From: a virus
DNA length: 52,319 nucleotides
IMG/VR virus record: IMGVR_UViG_3300007539_000027
Span: 1-52,319 of that record
Direction: 5' to 3' (one strand)
This document shows positions 19,601 through 25,869 of this stretch, one piece after another. Both the position numbers and the translations under genes were made by a program. Under the pieces are notes generated by a model. It was given only the letters and a program-made list of their open reading frames with translations, ran no database searches and was not told where the DNA came from. Position 1 is the first letter of the stretch. The number at the start of each line of letters is the position of its first letter.

Positions 19601-19976
19601 CACCAGTAATTGTTACAGTAGGTGGAGTTGTATATCCACTACCACTATCGTTAACGAGAATACCGCTAACTTGACCATTGAAAATACTAGCACTTGCAAA
19701 TGCTTGATCTCCAGTTGGATCATCTGGTGGTCCAATTGTTACAGTTGGCAGCAAAGAGTATCCAGAACCACCGTTTGTTACCGTAATACTTTCAACTCTG
19801 TTGCCACTTCTATTAATACCAACACGGGGAAGATTTGTTGTTGGATCGATTTGAGCACGAATGATCTCTACTTCCTGAGATCCGCTTCCAGATCTAAGAG
19901 TAACTTCATTTTTTCCTAAAATACTAGTCTTATTGCCAGTAATTTTTTCCCTGTCGGAATTAATCTGAAAGCTCAT
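10656..19976 (-). CDS. Giant tail-fibre-like protein (3106 residues)
   Basis: A mosaic fibre. Residues 60-135 are two GxGY repeats (TNGGSGYSLLPTVTI and DSGSGYTTPPTVTI). Residues 290-390 resemble the first coils of a right-handed beta-helix (VSQQIGNDANDGRS, then PVRTIKRACQLAW). Residues 750-1290 hold two helical CRRDI modules also present in the gp7-position protein. Residues 1330-1450 are another beta-helix-like stretch (GYTQLVSVFVIFCEDG, ASITNSATNFGVYALRA). GxGY repeats recur at about 1805-1885 and 2080-2145. Residues 2690-2780 have MTGTLNI and a DRVGIGTS fibre motif, and the last 35 residues (ITVPANTNAFACGDLEIANG onward) are a marine-phage fibre ending. No S74-type chaperone end is seen. 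It lies where T4 encodes short fibres and whiskers; a fibre or tail-tip role is likely. Confidence 0.8.
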   Translation of the reverse strand: MSFQINSDREKITGNKTSILGKNEVTLRSGSGSQEVEIIRAQIDPTTNLPRVGINRSGNRVESITVTNGGSGYSLLPTVTIGPPDDPTGDQAFASASIFNGQVSGILVNDSGSGYTTPPTVTITGGNGGGATAEAILDTIDYELDINGAIRTSTSIISDTARILNMDVDNFITPDLELRGPQFKTYMNNTGIELTSNPTTLAKGDYRYAGNNIYEALNNGTTSSSLPIHTDGIELNGTVNFKHIGFRIVDPNGYLYNETGDEGGVFPRSITPQLGDRSDKIATTEYVLNLATNDVGGRIYVSQQIGNDANDGRSAVAPVRTIKRACQLAWATPGVKESIIISGGDYVEDNPISIPPDASIVGDNLRLVIIRPENPDKHIFKFGDKNYVIGVTYRDYINQTTGRSAHTWDYAMVFDDKQRVTYDMTTNGDFGFSWPIGQQYFAVQKFETTFTGNTGIAIGTSYPAQLTAGQIVRGSVGASQGIIEAVTFDETDTNEPDFAVAGKAKFIVQAGNFTQTDRFRYGGLDPVTGDHIPLYANSTFYPLNSYVWTPEHTYQVTQAGTSPATGAPVHDQGVVTLGTVELTHIRTTYLFNSQQIRSTRPEGEVVFDDTDTTTKLSIVRLDFTQQGTFTGGFGGDDDVGGVVFYTNQLLGFTGIHDFKEGDEIFIEGMPTNSPDLSFLNGYQRIYKVIEDADGRSRRFVLPKKVSASLGLNGNDNFQPGSNAKVSYASHSVTFSLLNSPNKFEATPPVARRFQDACLQIRNNIDYIADEVLGKVNAEFAKFYYSVYDVTNVGLNTTFKIFLGGSTYSHTYISGGTVTVGGTAYNVDNFVWDNFTTGEATVTLDQIVSIAEDETVKIENLLLSCSLGQKVYPSFSIPVSDEKCRRDIGHFINAILQDLEFGSNIHTIRAAKRYITGAQVGFVDNEVIQTVRAFEYVRELMIFAMRKWRVGDGSLTQPLYAAEYTSLIPYVDPTIIDDTATPACANVASAIDTLAYLFVDVITNNTSGTYLDAAYLIAANRDLIADQAYLNTKTQYPSLGLSDVNERKCRRDINHVLSGLIRDLCLGGNAGIVNAAEFYFTGTSLTGIPEAQRDETIYAFQQTKNLVIQAIRNWTDGTVEAATPTTATYNPATGDVTVTIAAPANGIPTTSDRIAFAEGAITFSCQGGQHASPDRFDSNWGDSYPITNVSGSGPIQITCNVGNAGTASGDAHTFVSALTDKTYVIYDPVTTTSPIPQKEDWNILLYNTTPLCDNVASSITTAMDLLEDILDETVAAGSTSRTYGILYDTSSIEQKPEFYIEDAAGNIATIRSVVDDFPIIEASPYTQNSSIISFLGGSGALIDGSKVKQPNCPFAGLNADGTAEFPNQGKSMVASAFTIVSQGGTGYKVINDGYTQLVSVFVIFCEDGVLAESGGYASITNSATNFGVYALRASGYRDEAYEFDQGFGEGASYVRATVDTVTESVTGRTEFSITKLGRSPLEHYIVKLDGYRTYDPDIEYFIDYIDPVSVTEGPNFGAKVTLSDGSGAGSARFVDELTGQEIDHLALVNYHQATYGTTLKVRLHRPSIVNSSSHTWEFAGSGTTYNALPENGGTKIEAFEQVSQNYGRVYCSGTDELGDFKVGTFAQIENRTGNITFTGTVTISEVEFLKLRGGDVIVTGFDASESLGGANASNSKLPTQAAVRNFIINNLGPYLNKPYSTNPVPRALVELTDSGKINIDQIPALRPFNVYTVADQTERLALEGALAGDIAIQQDISGSFILNNDNDSLFLGFGVDPTIQFTLGDVFIGDVSGGRLQATEYRQGVVYQIVVTDAGSGYITPPTVNISGGSPQAGAVGAQATAQIAGGQVVSVTIITANGYKGGVGYTTAPTVTFSGGLGANGVSAQADANIESRLYGDIVNNIKMLETDAINSSDTVPVEVNVDRVINTSASDINNWVSLASTSFSADQIVSGIISTARLANNDTAANSFTFLRGDQSYAETVQSIKGAETRYFYALATNAAINATTLVFDDNGDMLVGHTLATGNGIQQGTSIDSVSTDDQTTTITIDQPLTAAIPAGTLLEFSRGSSPLIFDASLQRSEFIDQVIILNGGSGYASDLGGNNVFFDVGLDGGNGTGLKANIRVDNGVVTKVTVTSPGTGYDTDFTISQDPPEIGNGNNLQLVAKRSTVSKQFANVSIDVARAGGEGSTGSIDEYGTVGVVRLKKAQFIVGADGNGSVTLKTGAGSGLIAEFLGSAGRDGEFYQDSSNQIKGTLPKNRLSGEYKIDIEGTATSAKLITSDTSGDVTNSAPNLYSAGLTVENKFNNVTNLYQEWPEVGLQNATTGNSGKHALLTIRPGGIDLDTSYGGIKQLALPDTGNDERANIYLRGTGFGVSQFGDWNKVWTSGNDASSGRPEGPDAYRLKNKTAAWYRNAVHTNEGEFFDSRLPSFMSEKAFDTKIEIKEPLAQSGNSLLSGKKAYQILFDGVLLNDSQYGGIFDSGKQVNIYDVTGAQALGTMYITNRDPQQDTQDASNNFTIITAVLLTGGFAGSYQLGLASSNAVTKYAAWTDYALADSNTYAAASLEVDSGTANLRLGRRIAANTGTSPGIYFSSSQQFAPNYNSAIVASGGTAADGSGSLNIIVGSNNSFTVNNSPAWHEGNTVFTSANGATVYDALGNPSIRNAVMRDATGSFEAHDITLVADGNGIPGQVIGAASLNVLKAGDSMTGTLNILNSGGPTDPTSNLYVEGTLTVQREVAFARNLNVDGNVFTVDYTNDRVGIGTSQANAKRPLHVSYASTETDVAADVIGMAAGTSAGALIQNTNSDANTFAALDFRAESADGRIAYKKDISGSDQASFYFVAEAPAATANTVLIVKGTGQLIPKQDGYGELGTSTVRWDKLHADEVHATEYMAVNRGTTNTGAYLYLQGATGGSYSGGHLSNFRLTNQVIADDVFAINATDGSGAATYQATPALAIKGTTNRVAINTSAFSGVDTTDGANITRNYQLNVQGDVNFNGQLFQNNAEFVTSRWTEATNGTDIYRLSKVGINGADPQYELEVTGDINVTGKLRANGAAQWLDTYGVIKSNPNSLNESITVPANTNAFACGDLEIANGVTVTVGNSSTFVII
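16160..17720 (-). repeat. Two copies of a Cys-Arg-Arg-Asp helical module
   Basis: Within the 3106-residue protein two segments share the layout CRRDI(G/N)H, a helix, DLxFGSN or DLCLGGN, a helix, then AFxxxxxLxxxAIRNW or MRKW, and a later CANV or CDNV helix. Key motifs lie near 17270-17340 and 16790-16840. The same layout occurs twice in the gp7-position protein. Confidence 0.75.
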
Positions 19977-20010
19977 TTCTTACAGCCTGATCATGCCTTG
20001 TATTCCTATC

Positions 20011-20017
20011 TATTTAG
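20011..20017 (-). promoter_or_regulatory. CTAAATA late-type box upstream of giant fibre gene
   Basis: Minus-strand CTAAATA in the 44-base gap, 35 bases before the ATG at 19976. Spacing and orientation match the other boxes in this window. Confidence 0.55.
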
Positions 20018-20020
20018 CAC

Positions 20021-20527
20021 TCAGGTCCAATCGATACTGACGACTTGGACGTATGCAAACCATTTAACAATAGGACCTACACCAGATTTGCTAGCACTAT
20101 AACTAAATCTGTAAGCAGCACCAGTAGTATAAGGAACCACTGTCCACGCTTCTCCAGTAGGAACGCTATCCTTAATGATAGTTTCCATGGTTGACAATTC
20201 TTGTATAAGTCCTACTGAATTGCAAGTGATTGCACTCTCTAATTTTTTAGTTAAAAAACCAGCACCAGTTGAGTTCACACCAGCGATATAAGTGTTAATG
20301 AAGTTCAAAGAATTTTGTCTAAGAATAATAGATTCTGCTGTGGTGTTTAGAGATAGAATAAGTGTATCTGTACCAGTAAGAACATAGTTAGTCGTTCTTG
20401 CGTTATCGAAGTTTGAATTTTTTACTTCGAGTGAGTTGACGTTGCGAAGATTTCTCTCGAAGTCAACAACAGATGTCTGATCGACAGACAATCCACCTAG
20501 GGATTCAAAAGATTTTAAGTTTGCCAT
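20021..20527 (-). CDS. Probable virion structural protein, unknown function
   Basis: 168 residues, start ATG at 20527 one base after the stop of the 1712-residue gene. The N-terminal 50 residues look helical or extended (MANLKSFESLGGLSVDQTSV, then a FERNLRNVNSLEVKN segment); the rest is beta-rich (TNYVLTGTDTLILSLNTTAE), and it ends in aromatic WFAYVQVVSIDWT. I do not recognise a family. Placement between the gp10-like protein and the giant fibre suggests a tail-tip or fibre-connecting part. No catalytic motif is seen. Confidence 0.7.
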   Translation of the reverse strand: MANLKSFESLGGLSVDQTSVVDFERNLRNVNSLEVKNSNFDNARTTNYVLTGTDTLILSLNTTAESIILRQNSLNFINTYIAGVNSTGAGFLTKKLESAITCNSVGLIQELSTMETIIKDSVPTGEAWTVVPYTTGAAYRFSYSASKSGVGPIVKWFAYVQVVSIDWT

Positions 20528-20528
20528 T

Positions 20529-23500
20529 TTACTTCTTAATTGTGCGGGAGACTACTGTAATATTTACATTCTGTGCGTTTGTAACATTAGACGATAGTGT
20601 GAAATTAAATCTCACATTTCCCTGAACGTTGAAGTCAAGGGTATAATCAACAAGAGAATTAGCAGTTTGAACTGTGCCAATCTCTGTAAAGTAAATATCA
20701 GTTCCGTCATCGATAACAGACAATTCAATAAATTCTTTCGCGCCAGAAGATGTGTTGTGGACAATTACTTCTACTCTAGAAGATCTATCAAGTAGTGGAT
20801 CGTAAAGAACTGCAGCACCACTATTTGTTGTTCCCTTGATAAGAGGAGTTACTGCTGTGGTGATCCTGTAGTTTGAAATTTCAATTGCAGATAGGTCTTT
20901 ATCAAAGATTTTCACACCATCAAATACGCCAGTGCCAAAACCAGTGTTGAGGTAAACATCACCCTGATCATCTAGTCTCAATACAGGATCTACATTCAAT
21001 CCAGTAGAAAGAGCAAGATCAAGATATTGTTTTGATGTGCTCAGTACAGTTCTGTCTGTATTAGTGTTATCAATAGTTGTGGAGTTTTGTGCTAATGTAA
21101 ATGTGTTAGCAGTAACTTCAAGACTATTATCAAACGGTGTTGTGATGGTATTGATACCAGTAAATCTCAATTCTGTAGTTGTTAGTTCTACAGTCTTAAT
21201 GTTGTCGTTATAGAAGTATAGAATATTTTCATTAGCACCAGGAGATGTTTCTGGGATAATGTAAGTGTTTTGGTCAACGTCTTTGACGCCACCTAGGGAT
21301 CCCCATTGAGCACCGTTGAAACCTTCAAAGTTTTGGTTAGTTGTGTTGTAACGAATAGAACCTGTTTCTGCAGATCCTTTGTCATTTTCACTACCAACAG
21401 GAATTACAAGAGATGTAACAGCATCACACTTAATCTTATTACCAGTATTTGGCTTTAGTAGAAGATCACTAATTTGTGTAGAAATTACATTTGTTTGTAG
21501 CTTGAGATCACCGTTAATTGATAGTGGTACAGTGTCTGTAGTATTACCAATTTTGAGTTCTGCAATCTCAGAGAACAGTAGATCTTTTACTGCTGTTTCA
21601 TGCCACTGTAGAGTAGCAGAACCATTGACAAATGGGTTACCAGAAGTATCACTTGGTTCGCTACCAGAAGTAGCAGTAGTACCACCAATTGTAACTAGGT
21701 AAATATCAGAACGATACTTGAGATACTGACCTGCAATTACAGGAGCATTTGCGACCCAATTAGTATATGCAGGAGCAGTTGTGCTTAGAGATCTGATTGC
21801 GTCTGCATTCAAGAACTCCAACCAATCTTTAGTTACTCTTAGACTGAGAACCGCATCATTATAGAACCACAGTTTGTTATCATTAGCACCTGTGGTTTCT
21901 TCTGCCAAAATGTAAGTGTTGCCATCAATATCTCTAACACCACCAAGAGAAGACCATGCACTAGATGCAGACGAGTAACCTTCGTATTGATTTGTTTCAG
22001 TGTTAAATCTAATCAAACCATCAACCAACTGTGAAAGAGGTGGTCTGTCAGCAGTTACACCAGCAGGAATACCAAATGCAGTGGTTGTGTTGACCATCGC
22101 TTTTCTACCACCAACTGGTTTTAGAACGAGGTCAAGATTGGCAAGAGATCTAACTTCGTTATTAACAATCTCAAGTTGATCGTTTACATTAACGGCAGTG
22201 ATTGATTTCAGTGTTCCCTGTGAAGTTAGATCACCATTAGTATTGTCAACAGTTAGTGTTGGTGTTTGACTTGGTTCTCCAATGTTTAGGAGAGAATGGA
22301 AACTATATGTTGTAGCGGTTGTTACAATATCTGTACCAGTAATGGTTGCAATATCAAGCGCAGTGCCATCAATATCAGGTGCGGTTAGTGTTCCAGTGAT
22401 ATCAGCATCTAGAGAAGTGATGCTAGCAGCAGCGGTAAATGTTTCTGCAGCAAAATCTCCAGAAATAATACTACCTTTGATGATATCTGAACTATCAACA
22501 GCATCAACAGTTAGTAAGAAACCAGATCCAAATACCCTTGGATTGTTTGGATCCATGGTGATGGTTTTTGCAACACCAAATAGTTTGCCAGCTTCGGTTT
22601 CAGCACCATCTCCAATGTCATAGTAGTATAGAGTTGGAGTGTCGGAAGTTACCTTGATTGTTATATCAGTAGCAGTTCTGGTTACGCCTTCGGTATACTC
22701 GGCACCTGTGAATGCCAGGATAGATGCACCAGCACCATTTGGAAGTGTATCTAGTGTAATCTGAGATGGACCATCAACACTAGCAATCTTTGTTCCAGTA
22801 GTAACACTACCAGCACCAGAGGAAGTTACTAGCATTCCTGGTAGCAGTCCAATTGTACTACTCAATGCAACAACTAGAGAAGTCTCTGATAGAGTTACTG
22901 CATATCCAGAGAAAGAAGATGGTGCTTTGTCACCACCTTCAAATCTAGATAGTCCAAAATTATAAGAACCGTTAGATGAATCTGAAATATCAAACTTATA
23001 CGTGTTTCCAACAAAGAAACTTAGATCTGGTGTAATTACGCCATCAATAAAGATTTTAGTTTCATTACCTACTGGAGATGCGGTATTGATAACATAAGAA
23101 GGAGAAGTAGCTCCATTAATGATAACAGTAGATCCATCACTGAAATCAGTATCAGCACCAGAATCTAGATCATAAACAACAAGAGATTGAATATTTCCAC
23201 CAGATACATTTTTTGCTGCAACGTAATAAGTGGTAAATGTGGTAACACCCTGAATAGTGAATTCAATATCATCAGCAGGAGAAGTACCGCCAACTAGATT
23301 ACCAGCAACAGTAACTGTGTCTCCATCTGTATATCCAAAACCACCGTTGTCAACAAAAGCAGATGGAGCACCATCTCCTCCTCTGAATACGGTTAGAGTA
23401 AGACCAGTACCAGTGCTACCAGATGCAGCAACTCCAGTATATGTTGCGTTTGCCTCAGCAAGAATACTAGTACCAGAACTAAATCCAACGTTACCAACAC

Positions 23501-25667
23501 CACCATCTCTTTGCTTGATAGTATCTCCAACAGAAATAGCACCATCTGCTACATTTGTTGTAAATGTTAGTGTCTGAATTGGATACCACTTGACAACTCT
23601 ATCAATTGGTTGAATTAGATTGGTTGCAACAGCAGTTAGAGTATCACCAACAGAGTAACCATTACCACCGTCAGTGATTGTTACGTCACCAACAGTTCCT
23701 AGTGCTGTAATCTGGAAACTAAATGATGTAGTTCCAAGTCCAAAAGTTGGAGCAAAAGTTAGAGTTGCAGAACCAGGAGATGTTGGTGGTGAGCTAAGTG
23801 TAATTACAGGTGGACTTGCTAGTCCATCAATTGCCTGTACTGTTGTACCAGGAGAAAGAACACCAGAACCTGCTGTTTGTGTAACACCATCACCAACAGC
23901 AATACCAAGAACAGAAGTAACATTAATCTGTTGTGTGTTTGGTGATGTAAATGTCAAACTTGCTGCACCAGAGGCGTCAGCAGGGAAAGACATGGTTAGA
24001 GTAGTTCCACTGTCAATACTTTGAATTACAGCACCCTGTGCAACAAATCCAACGTCACCTTGACCGTTGAAAATATTCATACCAACAGCAAGATTGCTAG
24101 TATCAGCAACCGTAATCTGGGATACACCAGCAGTCAGAGTTGTGGTTACACCAGTGATAGTACCAGGAAGGACGGTTGTAATACCACTAACACCCTGTGG
24201 AAGACCTAAAGTATCACCTACTTGATAACCAGATCCAAAAGTAGTTAAATCAAAATCGGAAATAACACCAGGATCAGATGTGACAGTAAATTCAAATCCA
24301 GAACCAACGCCACCAATATTAGCGTTACTTACGGATAGAACTTCTCCCGATACGTAATTTTGACCTTGCTGATTAACAAACGCAGCAGTAACACTACTGA
24401 CATAAGATACTGCGGTAATATTAACTACAACTCCAGTTGTATTACCGATTTGTACAGGAATAAATTGAATTTGGTCGCCAGCGTTATATCCAGTACCAGC
24501 ATTAGTAATAGTAACTGATGATACGTTTCCGCTAGCATCAACATCAACAGTTGCTGTTGCACCTCTACCAGAAGTTGTTTCTGCACCAGTGATAACCGCA
24601 TTAGTTGCCTGTCCCATACCTCCATGGTTTACGCAACCATAACCAACAGCGTTAGGTGCGTCTGGATGGACAACTAGATCATAAAATGCTCCAGCAGTAC
24701 CCTCGGATCCGAATACTACTTGGGTGAATTGATCGGGAAGTTGGTTTAGTGGATCACCTGCACCATGGAAGAACATGGGGTGACTAATAACACTAGGATC
24801 CGATACATCAAATCTGTATGTGTTTCCTCTTTCAAATGTAAATGTGGGTCTAGTAACACCATCAATTACATATTCGTATGGAATTGCGCCTCCATCTCCA
24901 TTTACGGTAACAATATAGGTTTGACGTGGAACGTTGTAGACATCTACAGAAGGATAAGAACCTTGACTTCCACCAGTACCAGAATTATTAATGCTTAAAG
25001 TTAGAGATGTATCACCAGTTACTGTTAGGTCGAGAGTTGCTCCTGTACCAGATCCAGAACTGGTTGTTGGGATATCTAGGTATGCTCCAGGTGGATAACC
25101 ACTACCAGCATTAGTAATACCACCCTCTAGTTCTTCAACGACAAATTCACAAGATGCACCAGTGCCACTGCCACCAATCAAGTCAATACCTGTAAATTGA
25201 CCTGGGTTATAGTTTGCACCATTGTTTAGAATATTGCCAGCAAATCCTTCAACGATTAGTGTTGCAATACCACCGTCACCAGTACCACCAACCAAAGGTG
25301 TTAGTTCATATGTACCTTCATCATATCCACTACCAGTGCTGGTAATAGTAACACCATCAGTAAGGAGAATTTTCTTTTGAAAGACAAAATCTTTATATGT
25401 CTTCGTATTAATATCATTGAAGTCGATTAGTTTCTTGGTGTTAGAAACAAATCCAAGTGTATTATTGTCTGCTTTGTATAAACCGAGTTGACTGTCGCTT
25501 ACAAAAGCAAGAGATGGTGCAGATCTAGTACCGTCACCTAGTTTAATATTACCTGCTGAGAGATCTGATCCACCAGCAGAGATACTAAAAAGTTGAGTTC
25601 CTATCTCATTAATCTTGACCCTTTGTTGTTCAAAGGTGTCAGTACGTGCTACATTAATTGCTGGCAT
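20529..25667 (-). CDS. gp10-like baseplate/fibre protein with cupredoxin-like domain
   Basis: 1712 residues. The N-terminus (INVARTDTFEQQRVKINEIG) resembles the attachment segment of T4 gp10 and gp12-type proteins, and the gene follows the gp8 and DUF4815 genes. From residue 100 there are at least eight GxGY repeats. Residues 250-360 form a cupredoxin-like domain with all four candidate type-1 copper ligands: H296, C345, H348 and M351. A second copy at about 870-1025 keeps the GNTYKFDISD strand but lacks these ligands. Two tandem units with LGGVRDIDGNTYI and LGGVKDVDQNTYI follow near 1200-1490, and the C-terminal 150 residues are beta-rich. The start overlaps the upstream gene by 14 bases. 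The gp10 name is positional, hence no symbol. Confidence 0.78.
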   Translation of the reverse strand: MPAINVARTDTFEQQRVKINEIGTQLFSISAGGSDLSAGNIKLGDGTRSAPSLAFVSDSQLGLYKADNNTLGFVSNTKKLIDFNDINTKTYKDFVFQKKILLTDGVTITSTGSGYDEGTYELTPLVGGTGDGGIATLIVEGFAGNILNNGANYNPGQFTGIDLIGGSGTGASCEFVVEELEGGITNAGSGYPPGAYLDIPTTSSGSGTGATLDLTVTGDTSLTLSINNSGTGGSQGSYPSVDVYNVPRQTYIVTVNGDGGAIPYEYVIDGVTRPTFTFERGNTYRFDVSDPSVISHPMFFHGAGDPLNQLPDQFTQVVFGSEGTAGAFYDLVVHPDAPNAVGYGCVNHGGMGQATNAVITGAETTSGRGATATVDVDASGNVSSVTITNAGTGYNAGDQIQFIPVQIGNTTGVVVNITAVSYVSSVTAAFVNQQGQNYVSGEVLSVSNANIGGVGSGFEFTVTSDPGVISDFDLTTFGSGYQVGDTLGLPQGVSGITTVLPGTITGVTTTLTAGVSQITVADTSNLAVGMNIFNGQGDVGFVAQGAVIQSIDSGTTLTMSFPADASGAASLTFTSPNTQQINVTSVLGIAVGDGVTQTAGSGVLSPGTTVQAIDGLASPPVITLSSPPTSPGSATLTFAPTFGLGTTSFSFQITALGTVGDVTITDGGNGYSVGDTLTAVATNLIQPIDRVVKWYPIQTLTFTTNVADGAISVGDTIKQRDGGVGNVGFSSGTSILAEANATYTGVAASGSTGTGLTLTVFRGGDGAPSAFVDNGGFGYTDGDTVTVAGNLVGGTSPADDIEFTIQGVTTFTTYYVAAKNVSGGNIQSLVVYDLDSGADTDFSDGSTVIINGATSPSYVINTASPVGNETKIFIDGVITPDLSFFVGNTYKFDISDSSNGSYNFGLSRFEGGDKAPSSFSGYAVTLSETSLVVALSSTIGLLPGMLVTSSGAGSVTTGTKIASVDGPSQITLDTLPNGAGASILAFTGAEYTEGVTRTATDITIKVTSDTPTLYYYDIGDGAETEAGKLFGVAKTITMDPNNPRVFGSGFLLTVDAVDSSDIIKGSIISGDFAAETFTAAASITSLDADITGTLTAPDIDGTALDIATITGTDIVTTATTYSFHSLLNIGEPSQTPTLTVDNTNGDLTSQGTLKSITAVNVNDQLEIVNNEVRSLANLDLVLKPVGGRKAMVNTTTAFGIPAGVTADRPPLSQLVDGLIRFNTETNQYEGYSSASSAWSSLGGVRDIDGNTYILAEETTGANDNKLWFYNDAVLSLRVTKDWLEFLNADAIRSLSTTAPAYTNWVANAPVIAGQYLKYRSDIYLVTIGGTTATSGSEPSDTSGNPFVNGSATLQWHETAVKDLLFSEIAELKIGNTTDTVPLSINGDLKLQTNVISTQISDLLLKPNTGNKIKCDAVTSLVIPVGSENDKGSAETGSIRYNTTNQNFEGFNGAQWGSLGGVKDVDQNTYIIPETSPGANENILYFYNDNIKTVELTTTELRFTGINTITTPFDNSLEVTANTFTLAQNSTTIDNTNTDRTVLSTSKQYLDLALSTGLNVDPVLRLDDQGDVYLNTGFGTGVFDGVKIFDKDLSAIEISNYRITTAVTPLIKGTTNSGAAVLYDPLLDRSSRVEVIVHNTSSGAKEFIELSVIDDGTDIYFTEIGTVQTANSLVDYTLDFNVQGNVRFNFTLSSNVTNAQNVNITVVSRTIKK

Positions 25668-25860
25668 TTTTGATTACTTCTCGCAGTAGGGATTTAATCT
25701 CAGAGAGTTCATTCTTCAACATATTTATGTCATCTAACGCGGAACTTAGCTGCTTGGATTTACGCCTAGCAGCTATAGCAGAATCGTCTCGATTGATGAT
25801 GGCACCTGTGTTTTGGTCTCGTACAAGACCATCGTGACCTTCAACCTTGAGGAAATCCAT
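25654..25860 (-). CDS. Small coiled-coil tail-associated protein
   Basis: 68 residues from ATG at 25860. An N-terminal motif MDFLKVEGHDGLVRDQNTGA is followed by a charged linker and a C-terminal helix (INMLKNELSEIKSLLREVIK) that should form a coiled coil. From memory, the GLVRDxxTGAIIN motif is widespread in marine T4-like phages next to fibre genes; its function is unknown. It sits 9 bases after the DUF4815-type gene and its end overlaps the gp10-like start by 14 bases, so it is probably co-translated with the baseplate proteins. Confidence 0.75.
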   Translation of the reverse strand: MDFLKVEGHDGLVRDQNTGAIINRDDSAIAARRKSKQLSSALDDINMLKNELSEIKSLLREVIKNASN

Positions 25861-25869
25861 ACGCGGAAA

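Noticed and set aside
10656-19976. Diversity-generating retroelement target
   Set aside because: No reverse transcriptase or template repeat is seen, and repeats are at protein level only.
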